Source: Rhabdochromatium marinum
Lineage (GTDB): Bacteria > Pseudomonadota > Gammaproteobacteria > Chromatiales > Chromatiaceae
Direction: 5' to 3'
Length of the DNA stretch: 34,504 nucleotides
NCBI RefSeq assembly: GCF_016583795.1
Contig: NZ_NRRS01000039.1
Location: 1-34,504, forward strand
This document shows, piece by piece, positions 25,519 to 34,245 of this stretch (within the stretch, counting starts at the first letter, position 1; each line of letters begins with the position of its first letter). Below the pieces are notes generated by a model. The model searched no databases, was not told where the DNA came from, and worked only from the letters and a program-made list of their open reading frames with translations. The position numbers and the translations under genes are program-made.

Positions 25519-26247
25519 GTGGCGCAACGACTGTTTATCTCTGATCTGCATCTTGACCCCGAGGTGCCGGACGGGATGGAACGTTTTTGCGCCTTTCTGC
25601 GCCAGCGCGCCTCCGGGGCGGCCGAGTTGTACATCCTGGGTGACCTGTTCGACCACTGGATCGGCGACGATGACAACCGCCCGGAGTATCAGCAAGTAAT
25701 TGGCACCCTGCGCACCCTCACCTCCACCGGCACCGCCTGTCGGCTGCTGCATGGCAATCGCGACTTCCTGCTCGGTCGTCGTTTTGTCCGTGCCAGTGGC
25801 TGCCAGCGGCTGCCGGATCCGAGCCTGGTGCGTATTGCCAACCAGGGCGTTCTGCTGATGCACGGCGATTTGCTGTGCACGGATGACATTCCCTACCAGC
25901 GGTTTCGCCGCTGGGTGCGCAATCCACTGATCAAGCAGTTGTTTCTGTGGCAGTCTCTGAAACGTCGCCGCCGCATCGCAGCCAATTATCGCCATCGCAG
26001 TATTGAAGCCATGACCCGGAAACCAAGCGCCAGTATGGATGTCAATCCGGACACCGTGGCTGACTATCTGCGCCGCTACCAGGCTGATCGCCTGATTCAT
26101 GGCCACACCCATCGCCCTGGCGACCATCATTTGCGCATTGATCAACGCAACTGCATGCGTCAGGTACTGGCCGACTGGCCCCCGGATCGCGGCGAAGTGC
26201 TGGTCGAGGAGCACGGCCGTTGGTGGCGCGAGCCCTGGGGTTCCTGA
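25519..26247 (+). CDS. lpxH: UDP-2,3-diacylglucosamine diphosphatase
   Basis: A 242-residue calcineurin-like phosphoesterase that hydrolyses UDP-2,3-diacylglucosamine to lipid X and UMP in lipid A synthesis, as a peripheral inner-membrane enzyme. Metal-binding motifs are all present: SDLHLD (near residue 7-12), GDLFDHWIGDD (38-48), GNRDFLLG (about 77-84), MHGD (about 114-117) and HGHTHRPGDH (about 194-203). The start is GTG at 25519 (VAQRLFISDLHLD), with only a modest upstream GGTTAGG site. It follows ppiB by 46 nt. Its presence shows that the organism makes an LPS-bearing outer membrane. Confidence 0.94.
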   Translation: MAQRLFISDLHLDPEVPDGMERFCAFLRQRASGAAELYILGDLFDHWIGDDDNRPEYQQVIGTLRTLTSTGTACRLLHGNRDFLLGRRFVRASGCQRLPDPSLVRIANQGVLLMHGDLLCTDDIPYQRFRRWVRNPLIKQLFLWQSLKRRRRIAANYRHRSIEAMTRKPSASMDVNPDTVADYLRRYQADRLIHGHTHRPGDHHLRIDQRNCMRQVLADWPPDRGEVLVEEHGRWWREPWGS

Positions 26248-26319
26248 GTGTTACACTACCGGGCTGACAACTGCCCTGGCAGTGACTGATTCCTCACTAA
26301 CAGCCAACTCAATAACACC

Positions 26320-29121
26320 ATGATTTTCAAGCGCTTGTTCCGCAAGGCACCGCCACCGCCACCGCCGACACCGGAAGAACTCGCCGAGGCTGCGCTGAAC
26401 GGGACCGATACGGCGCAGCGGCGTCAAGCCTGCCGTGTCATTGACGACCTGAGTGTTTTGCGTCAGGTCGCCGAGCGCTCGCCCGACATTGGCACCCGCG
26501 AACTGGCCGCCGCCCGCTATCGCCACCTGCTCTGCGCTCTGGAATCCGAAGCTGCACAGCTGCCGCAGGCCTTAACGGAAATTGCCGAATTCTTCAATTC
26601 CGAGCAACTCGGCGCCGTTGCCCTGGAAGCCCGAGCCCCGGAACTGCGCCGTGCGGCCATCGAGCGACTGCCGACCGATGCCCCCCTGCTGGCTCGCTGC
26701 GCCATGGAAGATGCCCTGCCCAGCCTGCGCCACCAGGCCGTTGAACGCATCGCCTCGCGGGAACTGCTCGAACAGGTGGTGCGGCAGATCGGCAAACGCG
26801 ATACCAAGGTCTATCGACTCGCACGCGAGAAATTGCGCGCGCTCGCCCAGCAGACAGAACGCCCGCAACTAATCCGCCAGCGCTGTGCCGAACTCTGCAC
26901 CCAGCTGGAACGACTGGGGCGCTTTAACAACTGGATTCAGGATCGCGCCCGGCTCAAGCTGCTCGATCAGCAATGGAACGACATTCAGGCCGAAGTCGCA
27001 CCCGAGGATCGTGATACCTATCCCAACCTGCGCGCGGCCTTCATCGCCGGCTTCGAGCAATATACCCGAGCCAATTTCCAAACCAATACGCAACATACCG
27101 ACGCTGATACGGCTGAGCGACCAGATCTATCCAAGTCCGATCCATCCGAGCCTGATCCCTCCAAACCGACTGGTCGGGAAACTCAGACCGACTCGACCTG
27201 CCAAACTAAATCAAGTGAACAAACCCAGGAGACCGCCGCCCAACGGGACGCACAGCGCACCCAACTGCTGACTGAAGTCAAGGCGCTGCTGGCAAGCTCG
27301 GGATCGATTGACCGACACTCAGCGCGTCAACTGCAACAACAGCTCGAACCGCTGCTGACACCCCCGCCCGAGACACCAGATGCTCTTGACCGTGAAGCGA
27401 CTGCACAACTCGAAAGCCTTGAGCGCCGCCTGAATAAACAGCGCCGCCATGCCGAACGCAAACTGGCCGCCGCCCCCGAGCAGCTTCAAAGTCTCACCAC
27501 GCATCTGGACGCCGGTGAGCTGCGCAAAGCCGAGCCCCTGTATCAGAAGCTCAGTGCCACGCTGGATCAGGCACGCGCCGCTGGCCTGCCTGGCGCGGAT
27601 ATCAAGACAATTGACAAAGCCCTCAAAGCCCATCAGAGCAGCCTGCGCGAGCTGCAACGCTGGCGGCGCTGGAGCGCCGATCAGGGACGCGAGAGCCTGT
27701 GTCACGACGCCGAATGTCTGGCCGCCAACACCACCGATGCACTCGACACCCTGGCCGCCCGCCTCAACAACCTGCGCCGCGACTGGCGCAAGATCGATCA
27801 ATCCGGCACCCCGGCCAGCGAAAGCTACTGGCAGCGTTTCAAGCAGGCCACTGACCAGGTCGCCAGCCGCTGCGAGCCCTATTTCCAGGCCCGCGCCGAA
27901 CGCCAGCGTGCCAGCCGCGAGGCGCGTCGCACCCTGTGCGAGCAGTTGGAGCACTTTCTCGCCGCCGTCGATTGGGACAAGGTCGATTGGAAAGCCATGG
28001 TGCGCGCCGAACGTGAAATGCGCCAGGCCTGGAACGCGCTGGAACCGCTTGAAGCGCATGCCCGAGGCGGACTCGAAGGACGCTTCCGCCGCAGTCTGGC
28101 GCAGATTGACAAGGCGCTGAAGGAAGAGCGTGCCCTCAACCGCGCGCACAAGCGGGATTTAGTCGAACGCATGCGCGCGCTGGCCGATGAATCCGACTTG
28201 GAGCGGGCTATCCATGAGGCGAAAGCCTTGCAACAGCAATGGCGCACCACGGTGTCTGGGCGCCAACAGGAAGAAAACAGCCTGTGGCAAAAATTCCGTG
28301 CCGCCAGTGATGCGGTGTTTGCCCGGCGCCACCAGGAGCGCGCCAGCCGCCACCAGGAGTTCCACCACAATCAGGAACAGCGCGAAGCCCTGTGCCAGCA
28401 AGCCGAGGCGCTCGCACAGCGGCCCCTTGATGAAGCGACGCCTGGAACCACATCCGAAACTACCTCAGCCTCACAGCTCAGAGCGGACTGGGAGCAACTG
28501 GCCCAACAGTGGCACGACAGCCATAAGCTGCCCGTGCCGCGTCAAGCCAAAAAGTCACTGGAGCAACGCTGGCAGCGGGCGGAACAACGTCTGGAGCAAC
28601 AGTTGCGCACCTTGCAGGAACAAGCCGACTGGCGCGAGCTCACCGCACTCAAACAGCAAGCGGATTTTTTAAGCGCGCAGGCGATCACCCTGCTCAGTGA
28701 CGACGACACCCCAGCGCCCGAGCGCGAGGCACTGCTGGCCCAGTGGTCGGCCTTGGGCGGATCAAGCACTCCAGCATCCACGCTGCACCAGGGCTTTGAC
28801 CAACTGCTGGCAGCCCTTGATGACTCCAGTGCCCGGGCACAACTGGCCGAGCGCTGTGAAGCGGGTCGCCAACAGCGCGAAGAACTCTGCCTGCGCCTGG
28901 AGATTCTCGCGCATCTCGACTCACCGCCCGCGCAAATGGAGCGGCGCATGGAACTGCAAGTCGAGCGCTTGCGCGACAAGCTCGGCGATGGTGACAGCGG
29001 CGCACTCATCCAGTCCAAGCCGTTACTGGAACAATGGCATCTCAGCGCCCCGGCCGCTGCAGATGCGGATCTGCATGCCAGATTTGAGTGCATTGAAGCA
29101 GCGCTCAAACCAGCAGCGTAG
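26320..29121 (+). CDS. Large DUF349-repeat coiled-coil protein
   Basis: A 933-residue cytoplasmic protein. The N-terminal 190 residues look like HEAT-type helices (RRQACRVIDDLSVLRQVAER and following). A polar low-complexity linker (about 258-305, with LSKSDPSEPDPSKP) separates this from the main body. DUF349-type helical modules, each with a W and a basic helix pair, recur near residues 210 (LKLLDQQWNDIQAE), 481 (LRRDWRKIDQ), 554 (VRAEREMRQAWNALEP), 633 (ALQQQWRTTV) and 720 (RADWEQLAQQWHDS). Composition is rich in Gln, Glu, Ala and Arg, and coiled coil is expected throughout. Biochemical function of DUF349 proteins is unknown to me. It lies 72 nt after lpxH on the same strand. Confidence 0.87.
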   Translation: MIFKRLFRKAPPPPPPTPEELAEAALNGTDTAQRRQACRVIDDLSVLRQVAERSPDIGTRELAAARYRHLLCALESEAAQLPQALTEIAEFFNSEQLGAVALEARAPELRRAAIERLPTDAPLLARCAMEDALPSLRHQAVERIASRELLEQVVRQIGKRDTKVYRLAREKLRALAQQTERPQLIRQRCAELCTQLERLGRFNNWIQDRARLKLLDQQWNDIQAEVAPEDRDTYPNLRAAFIAGFEQYTRANFQTNTQHTDADTAERPDLSKSDPSEPDPSKPTGRETQTDSTCQTKSSEQTQETAAQRDAQRTQLLTEVKALLASSGSIDRHSARQLQQQLEPLLTPPPETPDALDREATAQLESLERRLNKQRRHAERKLAAAPEQLQSLTTHLDAGELRKAEPLYQKLSATLDQARAAGLPGADIKTIDKALKAHQSSLRELQRWRRWSADQGRESLCHDAECLAANTTDALDTLAARLNNLRRDWRKIDQSGTPASESYWQRFKQATDQVASRCEPYFQARAERQRASREARRTLCEQLEHFLAAVDWDKVDWKAMVRAEREMRQAWNALEPLEAHARGGLEGRFRRSLAQIDKALKEERALNRAHKRDLVERMRALADESDLERAIHEAKALQQQWRTTVSGRQQEENSLWQKFRAASDAVFARRHQERASRHQEFHHNQEQREALCQQAEALAQRPLDEATPGTTSETTSASQLRADWEQLAQQWHDSHKLPVPRQAKKSLEQRWQRAEQRLEQQLRTLQEQADWRELTALKQQADFLSAQAITLLSDDDTPAPEREALLAQWSALGGSSTPASTLHQGFDQLLAALDDSSARAQLAERCEAGRQQREELCLRLEILAHLDSPPAQMERRMELQVERLRDKLGDGDSGALIQSKPLLEQWHLSAPAAADADLHARFECIEAALKPAA

Positions 29122-29181
29122 CGACCCCAAGCCGGATATGGCCAGCCAGGACAACATCATGCAAACCGCCAAATCCAGAAG

Positions 29182-30612
29182 TCAGCCGGTTTCGCCAGCT
29201 AGGCGCCCGAGCACAGCCAGGGCAGCTTCAATGCGCGGCGACCAGGGCAAGGCGCAATTTAACCGAAAGCAACGCTCATAGCCGCCGCAGCTTGAAAAGA
29301 TGGGACCGGGAGCGATGCTGATGCCGGCTGCAAGTGCCCGCTTCTGCAAGGCAAGCACATTGGCTCCCTGCCTCAATTCCACCCAGACGACGAAGCCGCC
29401 GCTGGGCCGTGTCATCCGGGTGCCGGCGGGGAAATACCGGCCAACGGCCTCAATCACTCGCCGTACCTGCTGACGGTAACGGCGCTGGGTTGCGTGCAGG
29501 AAGCGCTGATAGCCGCCGCGCTCCAGGTAGTCGGCCACGGCCAGCGTGGTCAGGGTCGGCGTTGCCTGGCTGGAGGCATATTTCAAATAAGTGAAGCGCT
29601 CGCAGTAACAGCCCGGCGCAGCCCAGCCAAGCCGCAGCCCAGAGCCCAGAGTCTTGGAGAAGGAACCACAGTAGAGCACCTCGCCCTGGGTGTCATAGGC
29701 CTTGGCCGCCCAGGGGCGCTGATGGTCGAACGCCAGCTCGCCGTAAACGTCATCCTCGATCAATGCCACACCTCGCGCCTGCAGCAAACTAACCAGTTCG
29801 GCTTTGCGCGGTTCTGGAGTTCGATGCCCGAGGGGATTGCCAAAATTCGGCATCAGCACACAGGCTTTGATCGGCCACTGCTTCAGGGCGCGCGCCAGGG
29901 AGTCGGGAGACAGTCCCGTCTGCGGATCAGTCGCGATCTCGAGGGCACGCATTCCCTGCGACTCGATCGCCTGCAAAATGCCGTAGAAGGTCGGCGATTC
30001 GATGGCGATCACATCGCCGGGTTGCGCCACTGTGCGCAGGCTCAACACCAGGGCCTCCTGACAACCGCTGGTCACGACTATTTCGTCCGGGCCGAGCTGA
30101 CAGCCGGCCTCGGCCATGCGCTGGGCGATCTGCACTCGCAGCTCCAGCGCACCGGGCGGGAAGTCATAATCCGCCACCCGCCCGCGCTGAGTGCGGCGCA
30201 CGCGCGCAGCACTGCGCTCGAGTGCCGCTATCGGCAGGAAGCTGGCATCCGGCACCGCAGCCCCGAAGGGCAGTAGTGCGGGATCATTGTGCGCCTGAAC
30301 CAGGGCCAGCACCCGCTCCTGGCCCTGAATCAGCGCCGGTTCCTCCGCCGGCGTGCCGATCTCCGGGCGCGCCGGTGTCTCAGCCCGTGTCTCATCGAGC
30401 CGGTCAGCGACATAGTGCCCGGAGCGCGGCTCAGCGAGCAGTAATCCCTGTGCCTCAAGCAGCGCACAAGCCGAAACCACGGTGCCGACGCTCACGTTGA
30501 ACTGGCGGCTGAGCTTGCGCAATCCGGGCAACCGAGCCCCGGGCGCGAAGGTTCCCTGTTCGATCAATGTCGCCAGTCGAGTGGCAATCTCTTCGTAGAG
30601 AAGCTTGGTCAT
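29182..30612 (-). CDS. MocR-type (GntR/aminotransferase) transcriptional regulator
   Basis: A 476-residue fusion. The N-terminal GntR winged helix (about residues 1-75) contains LRKLSRQFNVSVGTVVSACA. A class I aminotransferase-fold domain fills the rest, with the PLP-binding lysine in CGSFSKTLGSGLRLGWAAPG and the NFGNPLGHRTP segment. MocR proteins sense PLP-linked amines or PLP itself and usually regulate a divergent neighbour. Here the neighbour is the glycine/sarcosine methyltransferase gene, 105 nt away. The ATG at 30612 gives the normal GntR start (MTKLLYEEIATRLATLIEQG); an upstream ATG at 30651 would add 13 residues that look like promoter DNA. The actual target is not shown by the sequence. 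Confidence 0.88.
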   Translation of the reverse strand: MTKLLYEEIATRLATLIEQGTFAPGARLPGLRKLSRQFNVSVGTVVSACALLEAQGLLLAEPRSGHYVADRLDETRAETPARPEIGTPAEEPALIQGQERVLALVQAHNDPALLPFGAAVPDASFLPIAALERSAARVRRTQRGRVADYDFPPGALELRVQIAQRMAEAGCQLGPDEIVVTSGCQEALVLSLRTVAQPGDVIAIESPTFYGILQAIESQGMRALEIATDPQTGLSPDSLARALKQWPIKACVLMPNFGNPLGHRTPEPRKAELVSLLQARGVALIEDDVYGELAFDHQRPWAAKAYDTQGEVLYCGSFSKTLGSGLRLGWAAPGCYCERFTYLKYASSQATPTLTTLAVADYLERGGYQRFLHATQRRYRQQVRRVIEAVGRYFPAGTRMTRPSGGFVVWVELRQGANVLALQKRALAAGISIAPGPIFSSCGGYERCFRLNCALPWSPRIEAALAVLGRLAGETG

Positions 30613-30682
30613 GGCTGACACTGTACCACTCCAGAATGCTTGCAACTGCATCTGTATCTCTTAGTGGGATGCCGTTAGGCTA

Positions 30683-30707
30683 GTTGCTGTTTATCAAGCA
30701 ACAGCAA
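30683..30707 (+). repeat. Inverted repeat in the methyltransferase leader
   Basis: GTTGCT (30683-30688) and AGCAAC (30697-30702) can pair across an 8-base loop, with an overlapping alternative TTGCTG / CAGCAA (30684-30689, 30702-30707). The structure ends just before the AAGGAG ribosome-binding site and could influence translation, or may be a regulator site. Confidence 0.4.
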
Positions 30708-30717
30708 GGAGACTGCC

Positions 30718-31488
30718 ATGTCCGCCGTTCTCAACCTCAATCGAGGCAATCAACAGCAACAATACACCGCCACCTTTGCTGAGCACTGGGATGATCTGGT
30801 TGGCTGGGAGGCGCGCCTGGCGCGCGAGGGCCATTTTTATGCACGTCTGCTGAAGGCGCAGGACTGTCGCAAGGTGGTGGATGTTGCCACCGGAACCGGC
30901 GTCAACGCCGTTGGCCTGGCCCAGGTGGGTTTTGAAGTGACCGCCACCGACGGCTCCGAGAACATGCTCGCCAAGGCGCGCGAGAACGCCGCCGCGCGCG
31001 GCATCCACTTCGCTGACAGCAAGGTCGCCGACTGGCGCCACCTTGATGACGCACTCGGCCACGAGCAGTTCGACGCCATCGTCTGTCTGGGTAATTCCTT
31101 CACCCATCTGTTCGACCATGAGGATCGCCGCGACGCCTTGCGCGCTTTTAACCGGGTGCTGCGACCGAGTGGCATGCTGGTGATCGACCAACGCAACTAT
31201 GATCGCATGCTCGACCACGGCTATGATTCAAAGCACGAACTCTGCTACACCGGCGAGGGCATCAAAGTCGGCCCCGTCGAGCTGAATCCGCGCCTGGCGA
31301 AGTTTGAATACAGCTTCGCAAACGGTTCGGTCTTTCAGCTCAATATGTACCCGCTGCGCCAGGATTATTTGACCCACTTGCTCGAAGATGCCGGTTTCGT
31401 CAATGTCGAGCGCTATGGCGACCTGCAACGCCCCTATGATCGCCAAGGGGTCGATTTCATCCAGCAGGTCGCGTTCAAAGCCGCCTGA
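30718..31488 (+). CDS. Glycine/sarcosine N-methyltransferase (GSMT-like)
   Basis: A 256-residue class I SAM methyltransferase. SAM-binding motif I is VVDVATGTGVNAVG (residues 53-66), followed by ATDGSENMLAKARENAAARG. The segments CLGNSFTHLFDHEDRRDAL and DQRNYDRMLDHGYDSKH with YTGEG closely match, from memory, the Halorhodospira GSMT (CLGNSFTHLF, LDQRNYDGILDHGYDS). GSMT methylates glycine to sarcosine and then dimethylglycine, the first two steps of de novo glycine betaine synthesis. The third step needs sarcosine/dimethylglycine methyltransferase, which is absent here because the next gene is convergent. A strong AAGGAG precedes the ATG. It diverges from a MocR-type regulator. Confidence 0.85.
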   Translation: MSAVLNLNRGNQQQQYTATFAEHWDDLVGWEARLAREGHFYARLLKAQDCRKVVDVATGTGVNAVGLAQVGFEVTATDGSENMLAKARENAAARGIHFADSKVADWRHLDDALGHEQFDAIVCLGNSFTHLFDHEDRRDALRAFNRVLRPSGMLVIDQRNYDRMLDHGYDSKHELCYTGEGIKVGPVELNPRLAKFEYSFANGSVFQLNMYPLRQDYLTHLLEDAGFVNVERYGDLQRPYDRQGVDFIQQVAFKAA

Positions 31489-31522
31489 GCCGGCCCAATT
31501 GCTTCAGGCGCCTGACTGGCTG

Positions 31523-33097
31523 TTAATTCGAGCGGCGAAACCAGGGCGTGCGTTCCAAGCGACTTTTGACCATCACCTGGGCGGCGTCAACCAAACCGCC
31601 CGCGCTGTTGACACTGTCGGCGACAATTTTAATCCAGCCATCGCGGCGGGTCGCTTGCTCGAGCTGCTTGCGTCGTGCCTGGGGCAAGGCTTGATCGACG
31701 CTTGACCACAGGGCTTCCAGATTCCAGACCGGGTGTTCCGGCGCCAGGGCCACAAAGACGGCTCGCTCCTGTGTGACCCCGAGGGTGTCGCAAAAATACT
31801 CCAGCACATCGCGCATCATCCGCTCCTTGGGACGCTGGCCCTGCCAGGGGTCGTAGGGGGGTTGCCATTCCTGCATGGGTTCGAGGCGATCGGCATGCGT
31901 GATCACCAGCACCATGGGGATTTGGCTGAGCCGGGCATCCTGCTGGGCGATGGCGCGCACCGCTGCCAGGGCATGCCGATCCGCTTGCAAATCGGCGCGA
32001 TGGGCGGCGATCACCCAGAGCAACAGGTGACAGCTGCGCACTTCCCCCAGCCAGGTGGGGTCGCTGGGATCCTGCACGCCGGGGCTGTCGATCAGGATGA
32101 CATCGCCGGTGGTGTCCGTGCCCTTCAGGGTATGGGCGATGTTGAGGCGCGAGGGGTGGGTCAGGCCAACCGCCAGTTGGTCAATCCCCAGCAGGGCATT
32201 GACCAGGCTGGATTTTCCGGCATTGAGCCGACCGGCCACCAGCAGACGCAGCGGTTCGGGCGGTTCCGCTGGCGGGGGCCGCTTCGGGGGCGACGTTGGG
32301 GTCGCGCTCTTGCGCCGATAGTGACCCGAGTAAAGTTTGATAGCGGCTTCGCCGGTTTCACGTACCAGCACGGCGGCGATCTCGGCCTTGACCGGGCCGC
32401 CCAGGGCTTTCAAGGCTCGTGCGGTGACCAGGCTTCTGACTTCGTTGACAATGGCAGTGGCCGGATTGATCCAGCGCGCCAGACGCAGGAAGCCGTGCCA
32501 GTGCCGATACTCTTTTTGCAAATCGACCATGCGCATCGCCCAACCGAGTTCAATATGCTGGGCCACGGGAATACGCTTGAGCAGGGTTGCGCGCAGATCG
32601 CGGGCCAGTTCTTCGGTCATCAGCAAGAGTTCCGGCACCGCAAAGCCGAGCGCGGCATGCGTCACTGCGGTTTCTGCTGTTGACGTCTCACTCTCTCCAA
32701 GCCGCTCATCGGCATCCTGGGGGCGATAGGCACCGGCGACCGCGTTGATGGTGCGCAACAGCAGTTGGCGCACGGCCTGATCCGTGGCCAGATCATCAGC
32801 ACTGACCTGGTGCAGAAGCCTCTGCAACTCGGCCCGGGCGGCAGTTTCGGCGCTGGGGGCCTGGGGGTCGGTGGTGCGGATGGCGATCCCAGGTGCGCGT
32901 GGCTTCCAGAACGCCGGCAGCACATACAGCGGCAGCACCGTCAGCAGAATGAAGCCCAGCGACCAATAGGGCCACCAGGCGTTCTGTAACAGCCACAGGC
33001 CGCCGAGCATCGCCAGCGTCATGGGGGGAGCACTGATGAGGATCGCCACCAGGAGTTCGCGCCAATAACGGCGCAGCAACGACAAGAATGTGTTCAC
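31523..33097 (-). CDS. Membrane-anchored GTPase-like protein
   Basis: A 524-residue protein. Two hydrophobic segments in the first 60 residues (LVAILISAPPMTLAMLGGLW, LGFILLTVLPLYVLPAF) form a membrane anchor. A mixed helical region (about 75-250) follows, and a P-loop GTPase domain starts near residue 282. G1 is GRLNAGKSS (about 286-294), G3 is DSPGV (about 334-338), and G4 is THAD (about 397-400) in place of NKxD. This is an HSR1/MMR1-like layout. Function unknown. Its ATG overlaps the stop of the next upstream GTPase gene by four bases (33094-33097), so the two products probably act together. Confidence 0.8.
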   Translation of the reverse strand: MNTFLSLLRRYWRELLVAILISAPPMTLAMLGGLWLLQNAWWPYWSLGFILLTVLPLYVLPAFWKPRAPGIAIRTTDPQAPSAETAARAELQRLLHQVSADDLATDQAVRQLLLRTINAVAGAYRPQDADERLGESETSTAETAVTHAALGFAVPELLLMTEELARDLRATLLKRIPVAQHIELGWAMRMVDLQKEYRHWHGFLRLARWINPATAIVNEVRSLVTARALKALGGPVKAEIAAVLVRETGEAAIKLYSGHYRRKSATPTSPPKRPPPAEPPEPLRLLVAGRLNAGKSSLVNALLGIDQLAVGLTHPSRLNIAHTLKGTDTTGDVILIDSPGVQDPSDPTWLGEVRSCHLLLWVIAAHRADLQADRHALAAVRAIAQQDARLSQIPMVLVITHADRLEPMQEWQPPYDPWQGQRPKERMMRDVLEYFCDTLGVTQERAVFVALAPEHPVWNLEALWSSVDQALPQARRKQLEQATRRDGWIKIVADSVNSAGGLVDAAQVMVKSRLERTPWFRRSN

Positions 33098-34245
33098 GGC
33101 TGGCGCTTGCGAAATTGTTCGTAGAGCGTTCGTGCGGCGGTGAGACTGATGCGATAGCGTTCGATCATGGCATCGCGTTCCGGTGCCAGTCCATGCGCCT
33201 TGCGATCAAAGTAGTAGATGGCGGCTTCGCCCAGACCATAGGTGATGGCAAAGGTCCAGGATGCGACCAAGGCCGATCCCCAACCAACCCCCATTTTGAG
33301 CACCTGCTGGGCCAGCCAGCGCCCGCCAAACCCGAGTGCGAAGCCAGCGCCCAAGGTGGAGACAAATTCGCCCCAGTGATCGAGCCCAGCCGAGGTGCCT
33401 AGCCGGCGACGGGCAATTTGGTTGACCATAATCGCCTGCAGACTGGCCGCGCCCAGTCCGCCGATCACCGGCAGGGGCACGGCATTGGCCGCCGCCGCAG
33501 CCAGTGACCAGGGCAGCACCAGAGTTTGGCGCAGTTTCAATTCCTGATTTGGTGCCAGCTGTGCGACCACCTGCGGCAGAATATCCTCCAGCACGCTCCA
33601 CAGGCGTTCAGCGCCATAATCGGTGGGCGGCTGCGCCTGTTCGGGACGGGTGAAATCCAGCGGCACAAAGATCGGAGGTGTGTGACCCGGCAGCGAGCGC
33701 AACAGGGCGCGCTGAGCCATCAGGGCTTGGCGCAAGGCATCGGGCAAGGACGGAATGGCAAAATCAGCATCACTGCCATCGAAGGGATAGGGATCAAGAT
33801 GGCGCCCTTGGCTGGGATAGGTGTGATGCAGGCAGCTTTGCACCACGATCAGCGGCCAATGTGGCTGGCGTTGGCGCAGTGCGCTCAGGTGCGTCAGGAA
33901 CTCGCGCAGATCGAGGTCATCGACGCGCACCACCACCATCAGGACATGGGCCTCCTGGCAAAAGCCTTCCATCTCGGTCAGTGCCGCATCGGTTTCGCTG
34001 TCGGCGGCATCACCCAACCCACGGGTATCGAGAAATCGCAGCACGGGCTGGGCTTCAGGGAAGGCATAGATGCGGGCCTGGCGCGTCATGGGGCGAAAGC
34101 CACGCCCGATGTCATCGCGCGCCTGACCGGTGATTTCCGCCACCAGGCTGGTCTTGCCGGCCTGGGTCTTGCCAAACAGCCAGATCAGCGGCGCCTGCGC
34201 ATTGGCCCATTCCTGGGCGTGATGAATGTCATGCTGAGTCGTCAT
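33094..34245 (-). CDS. GTPase-like protein with C-terminal DUF697-type domain
   Basis: A 383-residue protein. The P-loop is GKTQAGKTS (residues 25-33), and a G3-like LDTRGLGD lies around 72-79. The usual NKxD G4 motif is not seen; VVQSCLHHTYP occupies its place, as I recall for DUF697-linked GTPase relatives. The C-terminal half has hydrophobic Ala/Gly-rich helices (AAAANAVPLPVIGGLGAASL, STLGAGFALGFGGRWLAQQV) of the DUF697 type, likely membrane-associated. It overlaps cobS upstream (ATGA at 34242-34245) and the membrane GTPase gene downstream by four bases each. Role unknown; a membrane stress or trafficking GTPase pair is one possibility, not shown. Confidence 0.78.
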   Translation of the reverse strand: MTTQHDIHHAQEWANAQAPLIWLFGKTQAGKTSLVAEITGQARDDIGRGFRPMTRQARIYAFPEAQPVLRFLDTRGLGDAADSETDAALTEMEGFCQEAHVLMVVVRVDDLDLREFLTHLSALRQRQPHWPLIVVQSCLHHTYPSQGRHLDPYPFDGSDADFAIPSLPDALRQALMAQRALLRSLPGHTPPIFVPLDFTRPEQAQPPTDYGAERLWSVLEDILPQVVAQLAPNQELKLRQTLVLPWSLAAAAANAVPLPVIGGLGAASLQAIMVNQIARRRLGTSAGLDHWGEFVSTLGAGFALGFGGRWLAQQVLKMGVGWGSALVASWTFAITYGLGEAAIYYFDRKAHGLAPERDAMIERYRISLTAARTLYEQFRKRQP

